Notes: generated by a model not told the origin, from the letters alone. Shown: positions 1-8,143, numbered from the stretch's first letter. The stretch is 64,000 nucleotides of DNA from Flavobacterium petrolei (GCF_003314435.2 NZ_QNVY02000002.1:62001-126000), one strand, 5' to 3'. Numbers and translations are program-made.

Positions 1-1
1 A

Positions 2-508
2 TTAAAAAAGTATATACGTGATATTCAGGGATTTCCTAAAGAAGGAATTTTGTTTAAAGACATCACTCCGTTGCTAATTAATCCCGAAGCAAGGAATAAA
101 TGCCTTGAAATACTGATTGAATCCTTGAAAGATAAAAAAATTGACAAGGTAATAGGAGTGGAAAGTCGTGGATTTTTCTTTGGAATGTTGATAGCTCAGG
201 AATTGAATGTTGGTTTTATTCCAGTTCGAAAGCCTAATAAGTTGCCTTACGAAACCATTTCGGCGACTTATGATTTAGAATATGGAACAGATACTTTAGA
301 AATTCATACCGATGCTATTCAAAAAGGAGACCGAATCCTGATTCACGATGATGTTTTGGCAACTGGGGGAACGGCAAGCGCAGTTTGCGAATTGGTGGAA
401 CGATTGGGTGGAGAAATCGTGCAATGCAATTTCCTGATGGAATTAGCTTTCTTGAATGGAAGAGCAAAAATTAAAGGAAATGAAATTTTTGCTGCAATTA
501 CGTATTAA
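2..508 (+). CDS. apt: Adenine phosphoribosyltransferase, 5' end cut by window
   Basis: Purine salvage enzyme of the cytoplasm that makes AMP from adenine and PRPP. The reading frame is open from base 2, so the gene starts just before the window. About 168 residues are visible and the family is usually 170-185 long, so only a few N-terminal residues are missing. The start of the visible part (DIQGFPKEGILFKDITPL) is typical of Apt, and the PRPP-binding loop reads DDVLATGGTA. A TTG at base 50 could be mistaken for the start, but the Apt-like sequence before it argues against that. The stop codon overlaps the end of the small minus-strand gene at 505..645. Confidence 0.95.
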   Translation, partial: LKKYIRDIQGFPKEGILFKDITPLLINPEARNKCLEILIESLKDKKIDKVIGVESRGFFFGMLIAQELNVGFIPVRKPNKLPYETISATYDLEYGTDTLEIHTDAIQKGDRILIHDDVLATGGTASAVCELVERLGGEIVQCNFLMELAFLNGRAKIKGNEIFAAITY

Positions 509-645
509 TCTAGCGCACGCGTCGTTACGTAGTACCTAAAACCAATAATTGCCATTTGCCATTTCTTGGCTTTTGCCAAATCCAAACGTTGCTTTGTGAA
601 ACTTGGTAAAATGACTTTGTTTATTTTGGCTAGAATTTTATACAT
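505..645 (-). CDS. Conserved small basic protein, 46 residues
   Basis: Short reading frame with ATG at 643-645 and TAA at 505-507. It translates as a 46-residue basic protein beginning MYKILAKINKVILPS and ending YYVTTRALD, with AKAKKWQMAIIGFR in the middle. It has no signal peptide or clear membrane segment. From memory, very similar proteins of this length (lysine-rich, with a GxRYYVTTR-like end) occur across Flavobacterium, and some carry the automatic name SsrA-binding protein. The real SmpB is at 38875..39327, so that name would be wrong here. It converges on apt and overlaps its stop by 4 bases. A TATCTTTG box lies 17 bases before the start. Function unknown. Confidence 0.72.
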   Translation of the reverse strand: MYKILAKINKVILPSFTKQRLDLAKAKKWQMAIIGFRYYVTTRALD

Positions 646-661
646 AAGGTTTTATTTTGGA

Positions 662-669
662 CAAAGATA
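662..669 (-). promoter_or_regulatory. Candidate -7 box for the 46-residue gene
   Basis: On the minus strand this reads TATCTTTG, a full match to the Bacteroidetes -7 element TAnnTTTG, 17 bases before the start codon at 645. No clear TTG -33 element sits at the normal distance, because the terminator of the upstream gene fills that space. Suggestive only. Confidence 0.4.
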
Positions 670-670
670 T

Positions 671-700
671 AAAAAAAGACGGTCTTGATTGAGACCGTCT
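671..700 (-). terminator. Rho-independent terminator of the M56 peptidase gene
   Basis: Nine-base perfect stem (AGACGGTCT / AGACCGTCT) with a short loop. On the minus strand it is followed by seven T. It lies 17 bases after the stop of the M56 peptidase gene. Confidence 0.85.
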
Positions 701-717
701 AAATTGTGAATTTCTAT

Positions 718-2499
718 TTATTTTCTTCCGTTAACTTTGGACTGGTATTCTTCCATTTGCTTTTCGTAGATTTTCATTTTCTTTTCAAAATTATCCATTT
801 GCGCATGGAAAGGTTCCATTTTTTTGTCAAATTCAGCCATTTTTTTATCAAAGGCTTCCATTTCAGGTGCTAATGTTTCCATTTTTTTATTGAACTCTTC
901 CATTTTTTTATCGAATTCTTTCCAAGCTTTTTTATCACCAGTGATAGGATCTCCTTTTGGAGCTTTCGGCGCTTTGGGAAAAACAGGTGCTTTAGGAGCT
1001 TTAAATTTAAAAGTTGGTGCAGTAGGAGGAGTTGGTGGCTCTGGTATCATTTCTTTCCCATCTAGATAGCTTTTAGTAATAATACGGATTGAGTTCTTAG
1101 TCGAAGTCCCCTCTTTTTGTACATTAACTGAACTTATATGATTTGGATTCATGCTTTCGGCCTCTAGCGCGCTTACTTTTTTTCCGTCAATAAAATATTC
1201 TGCATCACCAGGTATGCCATTTTTCTCTGTCTTAACCTTTGTAACTGTATAAGTATCTTTTGTTTTTTGACGTATAGTTACATTGTTAGGATCGACATTA
1301 TCAAATCCCAAATCCGTTTTTTCTATATCAGAATTAAAAATACTTGTACTCCCTGTAGTTTTTCCTTTTGTTACAATTCTAATTATAGATTTGTTATTCT
1401 CCTTAATGACATCCATCGTTGTAATGTCATTAGGATTAGTGCTATCTAATTCCTCTTTGCTCACTTTTTTTCCATCAATAAAAATTTCTGTATTTCGATC
1501 AATACCTTCATTTTTAGAGTTATTGACTACGAGTGCTTTAATTTTTTTAATACTGTCTTTTTCTTGCTGGATTTCTAAAGTAGTGGTAATAGGATTTTTT
1601 AATTCCATTTTACTGGTTTCTTCTTTTACTTTTTCCTGAGCAACTACTTCAATTTGAAATAAAGATACAAATGCCACTAAAGCAGGAAGCACTATTGCAT
1701 ACTTCCAAGAATTCGATTTTTTTGATTGATTTTTGTTTAACATAACAATTCGTTTTTTGATTAATGATTGATAAAAATGATTAGTAATGGCAACACAATT
1801 TTCGTGTGTTGTTATTTTTAAAAGCGTGAACTGATACGCTTTTTTGTCGGATATTTTTTTGGTAGCTTCGCTGTCAGCAATGAATTCCAAGTTTTGTAAA
1901 ATTGCTTTTTTGTATAACCAAATAAATGGATTGAACCAAAAAAGGATACAAAACAGTCTTGAAATCAATACATCAACAGTATGATTTTGTTCGCTGTGCA
2001 CTTTTTCGTGTTCCAAAATATTTTCTAATTCGGAGCTGCTGTATAAAGACGAGTTGTAAACGATAGTATAAAAAAAAGAGAACGGAGCGAGGTTGTCTTG
2101 TAAGTCAATAAATTTAAAATCGGCTTGACGTTTTATTATTTTTCCTTTAAATACTTTTTGTAAACTGTAAAAATCAAGACCAAATTTAGTTAATAGAAAC
2201 AATGCACCCATGCAGTACAGCACTGCTAATCCGAGATAAATATATTCTACTGTATGGTCTTCATTTACAGTTGTAGTTATGGGCAATGATGACCAATCAT
2301 AATTTACAGGACTAGGTTCGACCCATATTATTTTCGTAAAAACGACTAATGGCAAAAGAACGGAAGTAAATAAACCCACTAATAGAAACCAACGATTACT
2401 ATTGAAAAAGGTTTCTTTTCGCAACATAAAATGATAAGCCAAATAAAACAGTGCAATTAATCCACTGGATTTGATGAGGTAGATATATAATGCTTCCAT
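718..2499 (-). CDS. M56-family (BlaR1/MecR1-like) membrane peptidase with repeated C-terminal domain
   Basis: Probable membrane sensor peptidase of 593 residues, paired with the BlaI-type repressor just upstream. Hydrophobic segments lie near residues 4-22, 36-58, 88-105, 180-197 and 267-285. The zinc-peptidase motif HEKVH is at 164-168, with a downstream Glu in LEFIADSEA near 205. By analogy with BlaR1, it would sense a signal and lead to cleavage of the repressor. The C-terminal half is unlike BlaR1: two related repeats carry FIDGKKVS at about 340-347 and 437-443, each followed by NPN and an IRI(V/I)TK strand. A Pro/Ala/Lys stretch (about 486-515) and a charged helical tail of repeated FDKKM units follow. 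There is no penicillin-binding domain, so the ligand is unknown. Confidence 0.85.
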   Translation of the reverse strand: MEALYIYLIKSSGLIALFYLAYHFMLRKETFFNSNRWFLLVGLFTSVLLPLVVFTKIIWVEPSPVNYDWSSLPITTTVNEDHTVEYIYLGLAVLYCMGALFLLTKFGLDFYSLQKVFKGKIIKRQADFKFIDLQDNLAPFSFFYTIVYNSSLYSSSELENILEHEKVHSEQNHTVDVLISRLFCILFWFNPFIWLYKKAILQNLEFIADSEATKKISDKKAYQFTLLKITTHENCVAITNHFYQSLIKKRIVMLNKNQSKKSNSWKYAIVLPALVAFVSLFQIEVVAQEKVKEETSKMELKNPITTTLEIQQEKDSIKKIKALVVNNSKNEGIDRNTEIFIDGKKVSKEELDSTNPNDITTMDVIKENNKSIIRIVTKGKTTGSTSIFNSDIEKTDLGFDNVDPNNVTIRQKTKDTYTVTKVKTEKNGIPGDAEYFIDGKKVSALEAESMNPNHISSVNVQKEGTSTKNSIRIITKSYLDGKEMIPEPPTPPTAPTFKFKAPKAPVFPKAPKAPKGDPITGDKKAWKEFDKKMEEFNKKMETLAPEMEAFDKKMAEFDKKMEPFHAQMDNFEKKMKIYEKQMEEYQSKVNGRK

Positions 2500-2522
2500 A
2501 AATACTGTTGTTACGATAAAGT

Positions 2523-2891
2523 TTATATTTCCTCTTTTTGATTTTCAATCATGGCTAAAATTTCCCGTAATTCAGCGGCAGAAATTTTCTCTTCTTTGGC
2601 AAAATGCGAGACCATATTTTTATATGAACTGTTGAAATAATTATCAATAGCAGTATTCATAAAGCGCTTTCTATACTCTTCTAAAGTCACTATAGGATAA
2701 TATTGGTGCGTGTTCCCAAAGGCATTGTGAGAAACAAAACCTTTTTCTTCGAGGTTGCGCACAATGGTTGAAAGTGTGTTGTAATGCGGTTGATCTTCTG
2801 TGATTTCTGCAAGGACTTCTTTTACGAATGCTTTTTTGAGCTTCCATAAAATGTGCATGATTTCTTCTTCTTTATTAGTCAGTTTTTGCAT
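2523..2891 (-). CDS. BlaI/MecI/CopY-family transcriptional repressor
   Basis: Winged-helix repressor of 122 residues. The start is placed at the ATG at 2889-2891 (MQKLTNKEEEIMHIL). A longer in-frame version begins inside the operator region and adds 16 unlikely residues. The N-terminal half has the family pattern: KEEEIMHILWKLKKAF, then ITEDQPHYNTLSTIVRNLEEKGFV as the recognition-helix region. The C-terminal part should be the dimerisation and cleavage domain. It is read together with the M56 peptidase gene, which starts 23 bases downstream. Three operator-like inverted repeats and a promoter lie directly upstream, so autoregulation is very likely. Confidence 0.92.
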   Translation of the reverse strand: MQKLTNKEEEIMHILWKLKKAFVKEVLAEITEDQPHYNTLSTIVRNLEEKGFVSHNAFGNTHQYYPIVTLEEYRKRFMNTAIDNYFNSSYKNMVSHFAKEEKISAAELREILAMIENQKEEI

Positions 2892-2908
2892 GATTTTTTT
2901 ATTTAAAT

Positions 2909-2939
2909 CAAACTTACAACTAATTTTGTAGTTACACAA
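2909..2939 (-). promoter_or_regulatory. Promoter of the blaI-type/M56 operon
   Basis: On the minus strand, TTG (plus 2937-2939), then 20 bases, then TAAGTTTG (plus 2909-2916), matching TTG-N17-23-TAnnTTTG. The -7 box ends 17 bases before the repressor ATG. Operator copy 1 lies between the two boxes and copy 2 covers the -33 box, which fits repression by occlusion. Confidence 0.75.
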
Positions 2940-2973
2940 CTATAAATGTAGTTTAATAACTATTTTTATAGTT
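2918..2973. promoter_or_regulatory. Three tandem BlaI-type operators, 20-base period
   Basis: Three 16-base inverted repeats of the form AACTA-N6-TAGTT lie at 2918-2933, 2938-2953 and 2958-2973. The third is a perfect 7+7 palindrome when one flanking base is added on each side. Start-to-start distance is exactly 20 bases both times, about two helical turns. The form resembles the TACA/TGTA dyads bound by BlaI and MecI. The binding protein is inferred from position, next to the repressor gene. Confidence 0.8.
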
Positions 2974-3053
2974 ATTTTAACTTCTATCAGTAGTTTTTGG
3001 AATCTGGAAAATCTTTTGATCAGAGACGTTATTATGAAAATGAGGTTGCGTTA

Positions 3054-3091
3054 GGGATAAAAGCTAGCTACCGAAGTAGCGCGTATATCCC
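3054..3091. repeat. Nested palindromic hairpin in intergenic DNA
   Basis: GGGATA and TATCCC enclose an inner stem GCTAC-cgaa-GTAGC. The preceding bases (GGTTGCGTTAGGGAT) resemble, from memory, a short interspersed palindromic element found in Flavobacterium genomes. It lies between the blaI-type promoter region and the MFS gene terminator and has no coding potential. Confidence 0.45.
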
Positions 3092-3100
3092 GACGATATA

Positions 3101-3145
3101 AAAAAAAGGGGCCAGTAACGATGTTGTTGCTAAGCCCCTTTTTTT
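3101..3145 (-). terminator. Terminator of the MFS transporter gene
   Basis: Twelve-base perfect stem made of A7GGGGC and GCCCCT7, with a 21-base loop. It is symmetrical in A and T runs, so it could work both ways, but the gene that needs it is the minus-strand MFS gene ending at 3177. Confidence 0.8.
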
Positions 3146-3176
3146 ATGGGGTCACGCCCAAAGAATGATAATCGAA

Positions 3177-4394
3177 TTAGTTTTTTTCTTTTTGAACGAG
3201 TTTTTGCAGCCAGATGCAACCTGCGACTGATAAAATCCCTAAAGTTCCCATGACAAACCAGTTGGCTTGATAGCCAAAAGTGGCGATAATTTCTAATCCC
3301 GTCTTAGAACTCGCAATGTGTGCCAAGCTGAAACTCATTGTAAACAGTGCCATATAGCGACCTTCGTGTCCTTTTGGCGCTCGGCTTAAAGCGAAAGAAT
3401 TGGAAAAAGGAAAGATGAACATTTCGCCAAAAGTGATAAAAAGGATACTCACAATTAATATTCCTGCCCACATATTAATCATTAAAACATAGAAACTTAG
3501 AGACATCAGTAACGAGCCCCAAAGAATAATTTTGAGCTTATCGATGTTTTTTCTTTGACTAATACTCACAATTGGCATTTCCAGGAAGAAAATCAGTAAC
3601 CCATTTAAGGATAATAAAAGTCCGCTTTGAAACTCGGTTAAACCAAATTTTTCATTGTGGTATAAAGGCAAAGTGGTGAAAAGTTGAAAGAAAAGCATGG
3701 CCGTTATAAAACAGATAAAGAGAAAAATCCAAAATATCTTGTCTTTGAAAACGGAAGCAGGTATTTCGGTTTCGCTATTTGCGGAGTTTAAATCGGCTGG
3801 TTTTTTGCGCTCTTTTACTAGTAAGGTAAAAATTAATATTGAAATAATACAAGAACTTCCATCAACCCAAAACAATCCGCTGTAGCCTAAATTCATAATG
3901 ATTAAACCTCCTAAAGCCGGTCCTGCAGTAAAGCCTAAATTTACGGCTAGTCGAACTAAAGTCAGTGCTCTGGTGCGATTTTCAGGCTTAGCGTAGGTCG
4001 CCAAAGAGACAAACATGGCTGGACGAAACATATCAGCAACGGTCATAATGACAAACATTCCAATACATAATCCCCAAAACGTTCGAATGTATTGTACAAA
4101 AAACAATAGGATTCCACTGGTGAATAAACTGAAAACCATGATTCTATAAAAACCTATTTTATCAGATAATTTGCCGCCAAGCCACGAACCAAGCATGGAA
4201 CCAAAACCAAAAGCGACCATAATCCACCCGACTTGTGCATAGGAAAAATTCAAATCTTCTTTTAGATATTTGGACAAAAACGGCAAAACCATCGTACCAG
4301 CGCGATTGATAAAAGTGATGAGTGTAAGAATCCAAATTTCTCTGGTGAAGCCTTTGAAATTATTAATGTAACGTTGAAAAGCAGTTTGAAACAT
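3177..4394 (-). CDS. MFS transporter
   Basis: Inner-membrane secondary transporter of 405 residues, the usual length for a 12-helix major facilitator. The loop between helices 2 and 3 has the MFS motif as GGKLSDKIGFYR, and a second Arg-rich loop (ENRTRALTLVRL) precedes helix 5. Hydrophobic segments run through the whole protein, with a central cytoplasmic loop (ERKKPADLNSANSE) near residues 195-210. The substrate cannot be read from the sequence. It resembles drug- or sugar-efflux type MFS proteins. A TACCTTTG -7-like box is at 4414-4421 on the minus strand. It is divergent from the DUF1684 gene. Confidence 0.9.
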   Translation of the reverse strand: MFQTAFQRYINNFKGFTREIWILTLITFINRAGTMVLPFLSKYLKEDLNFSYAQVGWIMVAFGFGSMLGSWLGGKLSDKIGFYRIMVFSLFTSGILLFFVQYIRTFWGLCIGMFVIMTVADMFRPAMFVSLATYAKPENRTRALTLVRLAVNLGFTAGPALGGLIIMNLGYSGLFWVDGSSCIISILIFTLLVKERKKPADLNSANSETEIPASVFKDKIFWIFLFICFITAMLFFQLFTTLPLYHNEKFGLTEFQSGLLLSLNGLLIFFLEMPIVSISQRKNIDKLKIILWGSLLMSLSFYVLMINMWAGILIVSILFITFGEMFIFPFSNSFALSRAPKGHEGRYMALFTMSFSLAHIASSKTGLEIIATFGYQANWFVMGTLGILSVAGCIWLQKLVQKEKN

Positions 4395-4444
4395 ATAAAG
4401 AGTTATTATTTTGCAAAGGTAGAAAACTTTGTTCCGATGCGTCT

Positions 4445-4475
4445 TTGTGTCCTAGTAACTTTTAAACTATTTTTG
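4445..4475 (+). promoter_or_regulatory. Promoter of the DUF1684-tatD-tcdA genes
   Basis: TTG at 4445-4447, 20 bases, then TATTTTTG at 4468-4475, a full match to the Bacteroidetes consensus. It lies 15 bases before the ATG at 4491. This also supports the shorter start for the DUF1684 gene. Confidence 0.7.
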
Positions 4476-4490
4476 CATAAAAATAAGAAT

Positions 4491-5093
4491 ATGAGAACGC
4501 TATTCACTTTGTTTATTTTATTACACTTGAATTTAGGCTTTGGCCAAGAAAAATTTGATGTTTCGGCTGTAACCAAATTCCAAACGGAATTGAACGAAGA
4601 ATATGCGGATGCCAAGAAAAGTCCTTTGACTGCAGAAGATTTAGCAGAGTTCAAAACACTTGATTTTTACCCTGCAAGCGAAACTTTTTTTGTGGTCGCA
4701 AAGTTTCTAAGAACTCAAAAAGAGAAGCCTTTTGAAATGAAAACATCAACGGACAGAAAACCATTGTATGTCAAATACGGCGAACTTTCTTTTACAATTG
4801 ATGGTCGGGATTTTAAACTGAACGTTTATAAAAACATTGAACTTTCCAAAAAGAAGGAGTATAAAGACTATTTATTTCTGCCGTTTTCCGATTTGACTTC
4901 TGGCAAGGATAGTTATATTGGCGGGAAATATATCGATTTAAGAATCCCAAAAGGAGATACGATTGTGATTGATTTCAATACATCGTACAATCCGTATTGC
5001 GCTTATAATCATAAATACTCCTGCCCAAAAGTTCCTTTGGAAAATGATTTGGATATCGAAATAAAAGCGGGAGTTAAAAAATTTCACGACTAA
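4491..5093 (+). CDS. DUF1684-family exported protein
   Basis: Predicted exported protein of 200 residues. The start is placed at the ATG at 4491, which gives a clean signal peptide (MRTLFTLFILLHLNLGFGQ). An upstream in-frame ATG would add about 39 residues running through the promoter. The core has features I recognise from DUF1684: a strand region with YVKYGELSFTIDG, then LFLPFSDLTSGKDSYIGG and DLRIP, and the end motif DFNTSYNPYCAYNHKYSCP. Function unknown. Its stop overlaps the ATG of the TatD gene by one base, so the two are translationally coupled. Confidence 0.85.
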   Translation: MRTLFTLFILLHLNLGFGQEKFDVSAVTKFQTELNEEYADAKKSPLTAEDLAEFKTLDFYPASETFFVVAKFLRTQKEKPFEMKTSTDRKPLYVKYGELSFTIDGRDFKLNVYKNIELSKKKEYKDYLFLPFSDLTSGKDSYIGGKYIDLRIPKGDTIVIDFNTSYNPYCAYNHKYSCPKVPLENDLDIEIKAGVKKFHD

Positions 5094-5758
5094 TGGAATT
5101 CTTTAATTTGCATACGCATAAATGGACTAATCAACCGAATGTGCTGGAATTAGTAAATCAATATCCTCAGGAATTTGATGCAACAATTCCGAATTATTCC
5201 ATCGGGATTCATCCTTGGTTTATCGTTGAAGAACGAATAGAAGCTGACCTTGCGATAATGGAAAGTAAATTACAAGAGGCAAATTGTCTCGCTGTGGGCG
5301 AATGTGGATTGGACAAACGCATTGAAATTTCGATGGAATTACAGCAAATGGTTTTTGAAAAGCAATTGCTTTTGGCACAAAAATATCAAAAACCAGTCGT
5401 GCTACATTGCGTTGCGGCTTTTCAGGAATTGATTGCAATTAAGAAAAAATTGAATATTTCAGTTCCAATGCTGGTTCATGGTTTTTCGAAAAATGTTCAG
5501 GTTGCTAAACAATTACTGGACAATGGATTTTATATTTCTTTTGGAAAATATTTATTGCTCAATCCAGAACTAGAAGCTGTTTTTAAAAGCGTTTCTGATA
5601 ATCGATTTTTTCTTGAAACGGATACGGTTGAGGAAGGAATTGAGGCAGTTTATGAATTGGCAGCAAAATACAAAGGAATTTCTGTTAAAGAAATCCAGGA
5701 ACTAGTGAATACAAATTTTAATGAAGTTTTTGATTTCAAAATTTTTCAAAAACATTAA
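5093..5758 (+). CDS. TatD-family metal-dependent hydrolase
   Basis: Predicted cytoplasmic TIM-barrel hydrolase of 221 residues, somewhat shorter than typical TatD (about 260). Metal-ligand motifs are present in order: LHTHKW near the N-terminus, GIHPWF, VGECGLDK, VLHCVAAF, HGFSKN and FLETDT. Family members are DNA exonucleases or deoxyribonuclease-like enzymes. Short versions of this kind are common in Bacteroidetes and their substrate is not settled. It starts inside the stop codon of the DUF1684 gene and is followed 18 bases later by tcdA. Confidence 0.88.
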   Translation: MEFFNLHTHKWTNQPNVLELVNQYPQEFDATIPNYSIGIHPWFIVEERIEADLAIMESKLQEANCLAVGECGLDKRIEISMELQQMVFEKQLLLAQKYQKPVVLHCVAAFQELIAIKKKLNISVPMLVHGFSKNVQVAKQLLDNGFYISFGKYLLLNPELEAVFKSVSDNRFFLETDTVEEGIEAVYELAAKYKGISVKEIQELVNTNFNEVFDFKIFQKH

Positions 5759-5776
5759 ACTTTAAACAAAATAACA

Positions 5777-6490
5777 ATGGCAGAGTGGACAGAAAGAGCC
5801 GAACTTTTATTCAAAAAAGAAGGTTTAGATAATTTAAAAAATGCAAATGTATTGGTCGTAGGATTGGGTGGTGTTGGTTCTTTTGCAGCTGAATTTTTGG
5901 CAAGAGCAGGAGTGGGAACCATGACTATTGTAGATGGTGACGTAGTTGATATTACCAATATAAATCGACAATTACCGGCTTTACATTCGACCGTGGGACA
6001 ACCTAAAGTTACTATTGTTGGAGATAGATTAATGGACATCAATCCAGAATTGAAATTGACGCGTGTGCAGGAATTTCTTTCGCCGGAACGTGCTTTCGAA
6101 ATTGTTTCAGAAGAATTTGATTATGTTTTGGATTGCATTGATAGCGTGACTCCAAAGCTAAATTTGATTATTGGCGCCAAGCGAAAAAGAGTAAAAATTA
6201 TAAGTAGTATGGGCGCTGGCGGGAAAATGGAAGCTTCTAAAGTTAAAGTAACGGATATCACGAATACCGTGAATTGTTATTTTGCTAAAACCATAAGAAG
6301 ACGATTGAAAGAATTTAAAATTGACAAACTTAAAGTAGTTTTTTCTTCTGAGATTCAGGACGAATCGAGTTTGAAAATGACGGATGGTTCCAATTTTAAA
6401 AAATCATTTTACGGAACAAACAGTTACATGCCGGGATTATTTGGTTTGTATGCTGCAGAAACAGTGATTCGCTATTTACTTAAAAAATAG
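5777..6490 (+). CDS. tcdA: tRNA threonylcarbamoyladenosine dehydratase (TcdA, ThiF/MoeB superfamily)
   Basis: ATP-dependent enzyme of 237 residues that cyclises t6A37 in ANN-decoding tRNAs. The nucleotide-binding motif VVGLGGVGSF is near residues 26-35, followed by DGDVVDITNINRQ, the E1-type acidic and Arg segment. The middle has DCIDSVTPK and a GAGGKMEASKVKVTDI stretch typical of TcdA rather than MoeB. The end (GTNSYMPGLFGLYAAETVI) also fits. The zinc CxxC pairs of MoeB/ThiF are absent, as expected. It is transcribed with tatD. The name rests on motif order; a general ThiF-family label is the safe fallback. Confidence 0.88.
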   Translation: MAEWTERAELLFKKEGLDNLKNANVLVVGLGGVGSFAAEFLARAGVGTMTIVDGDVVDITNINRQLPALHSTVGQPKVTIVGDRLMDINPELKLTRVQEFLSPERAFEIVSEEFDYVLDCIDSVTPKLNLIIGAKRKRVKIISSMGAGGKMEASKVKVTDITNTVNCYFAKTIRRRLKEFKIDKLKVVFSSEIQDESSLKMTDGSNFKKSFYGTNSYMPGLFGLYAAETVIRYLLKK

Positions 6491-6525
6491 TGATCATAAT
6501 TCAGTTATTTTAGTATTCAGTTCTA

Positions 6526-6568
6526 AAAATCTAAGAAGTCTTAAAATCTATAAAGTCTAATAATCTAA
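6526..6568. repeat. Short 17-base tandem repeat in intergenic DNA
   Basis: Two similar 17-base units (AAAATCTAAGAAGTCTT and AAAATCTATAAAGTCTA) and a partial third lie just before the HAD gene. They are A/T-rich, without stem structure, and look like slippage-derived intergenic filler. Confidence 0.5.
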
Positions 6569-6572
6569 AAAA

Positions 6573-7247
6573 ATGATACAAACCGTAATTTTTGACATGG
6601 ATGGTGTAATTGTCGATACTGAACCCGTACACCGCTATGCTTATTTTAAACAATTTGATGAGTTGAATATTCCTGTAACGGAGGAAATGTACACTTCATT
6701 TACCGGTTTTTCGACTCGGAATACGTTTCAGAAATTGAAAGAAGTTTTTGTGATAGAGCAGGAAGTAGAAGATTTAATCCAGAGAAAACGGACCATTTTT
6801 AATGATGCTTTTGATAGTAAAGCAGATTTGGAATTACTGGAAGGTGTTGAAAATCTTATTAAAGAATTATATCAAAATGGCATGCAATTGATTTTGGCTT
6901 CTTCGGCATCCAAAGTTACTATTGAGCGTGTTTTTAGCAGGTTTAAATTGCATGAGTATTTTACGCATGTGGTAAGCGGTGAAGATTTTCCTAAATCAAA
7001 ACCACATCCTGCAATTTTTGAACATGCCGCAAGTTTATCAATTGCACCAAAAGAAAACTGTATTGTTATTGAAGACAGTACGAATGGAATAAAAGCGGCG
7101 AAAGCTGCCGGAATTTTCTGTGTGGGATATAACAGTATTCATTCGGAGGCGCAAGATTTATCAGAAGCTGATGTTGTGATTAATCATTTTAATGAATTGG
7201 GTTTTAACACAGTTACCAATATTGATTCTAAATTAAGGAATAATTAA
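6573..7247 (+). CDS. HAD-superfamily phosphatase, beta-phosphoglucomutase-like
   Basis: Cytoplasmic HAD hydrolase of 224 residues. All four HAD motifs are visible: FDMDGVIVDTEP at the N-terminus with the nucleophile Asp, LASSAS as motif II, the Lys in KSKPHPAIF as motif III, and VIEDSTNGIKAAKAAG as motif IV. The helical cap lies between residues 15 and 85, the subclass IA arrangement shared by beta-phosphoglucomutases and sugar-phosphate phosphatases. The substrate is not predictable. It is separated from tcdA by 82 bases with a short tandem repeat, so it may have its own transcript. Confidence 0.88.
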   Translation: MIQTVIFDMDGVIVDTEPVHRYAYFKQFDELNIPVTEEMYTSFTGFSTRNTFQKLKEVFVIEQEVEDLIQRKRTIFNDAFDSKADLELLEGVENLIKELYQNGMQLILASSASKVTIERVFSRFKLHEYFTHVVSGEDFPKSKPHPAIFEHAASLSIAPKENCIVIEDSTNGIKAAKAAGIFCVGYNSIHSEAQDLSEADVVINHFNELGFNTVTNIDSKLRNN

Positions 7248-7297
7248 CATTTGAAAGCCATTGAATTTGTAAATTTGAACACAAAAAAATTAAAAAC

Positions 7298-8143
7298 ATG
7301 AAAAAAATAATCATTGTATTTGCCATTATTATAGCAAATTTCACCATTGAAGCACAGGTAAAAACACCTCAATCCAGTCCGAAATCTACCATCATGCAAG
7401 AAGTAGGTTTGACAGCTGTAGAAATTAATTATTCAAGACCAAGTGCCAGAGGAAGAGCCGTTTTTGGAAATTTAGTCCCTTTTGGAAAAGTATGGAGAAC
7501 CGGAGCTAATGAAAATACAACCGTATCTTTTAGTGACGATGTTGTTATTGATGGTAAAACCTTGAAAAAAGGAAAATATTCGTTGTATACAGTTCCAAAA
7601 ATAGAAAGTTGGGAAATAATATTTTATAAAACTACTGATAACTGGGGGAATCCAGAAGATTGGAAAGAAGAAAATGTAGCGCTTAGAGCAACTATTAAAC
7701 CAGAAACTTTAAATAAGAGTGCAGAAACATTCACTATTGGAATTAGCGGATTAGACAACAATTTTGCCTTTTTAGAAATATACTGGGAGAACTCGTATGC
7801 AGCTGTAAAATTTGAAGTTCCTACTCAACAAAAAGCAACTGCTAATATTGAGAAAGCCTTATCTGGACCAGCAGCAGCAGATTATTTTTCAGCAGCTCAA
7901 TTTTTATTCCAATCAAATGGTGACAATGCAAAAGCATTGGTTTATGTAAATAAAGCGTTAGATATGTCTAAAGACAAACCGTTTTGGTACAACAGATTGA
8001 AATCATTGATTCAAGCCAAACTTGGAGATAAAAAAGGAGCAATCGAAACTGCAAAATTATCCCTTGCGGCGGCTGAAATTGCTAAAAACCAAGACTACGC
8101 AAAAATGAATAAAGATAGTATCGCAGAGTGGAGTAAGAACTAA
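7298..8143 (+). CDS. DUF2911-family exported protein
   Basis: Predicted exported protein of 281 residues with a signal peptide (MKKIIIVFAIIIANFTIEAQ). Residues 25-175 match my memory of DUF2911: QSSPKSTIMQEVG, YSRPSARGRAVFG, GKVWRTGANENT and GKYSLYTVP. A helical C-terminal part (about 185-281) looks TPR-like, with AKALVYVNKALDM and KKGAIETAKLSLAAA. Function unknown. The sequence TAAATTTG at 7270-7277, with TTG 16 bases upstream, is a near-consensus promoter. A strong terminator follows. Confidence 0.88.
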   Translation: MKKIIIVFAIIIANFTIEAQVKTPQSSPKSTIMQEVGLTAVEINYSRPSARGRAVFGNLVPFGKVWRTGANENTTVSFSDDVVIDGKTLKKGKYSLYTVPKIESWEIIFYKTTDNWGNPEDWKEENVALRATIKPETLNKSAETFTIGISGLDNNFAFLEIYWENSYAAVKFEVPTQQKATANIEKALSGPAAADYFSAAQFLFQSNGDNAKALVYVNKALDMSKDKPFWYNRLKSLIQAKLGDKKGAIETAKLSLAAAEIAKNQDYAKMNKDSIAEWSKN

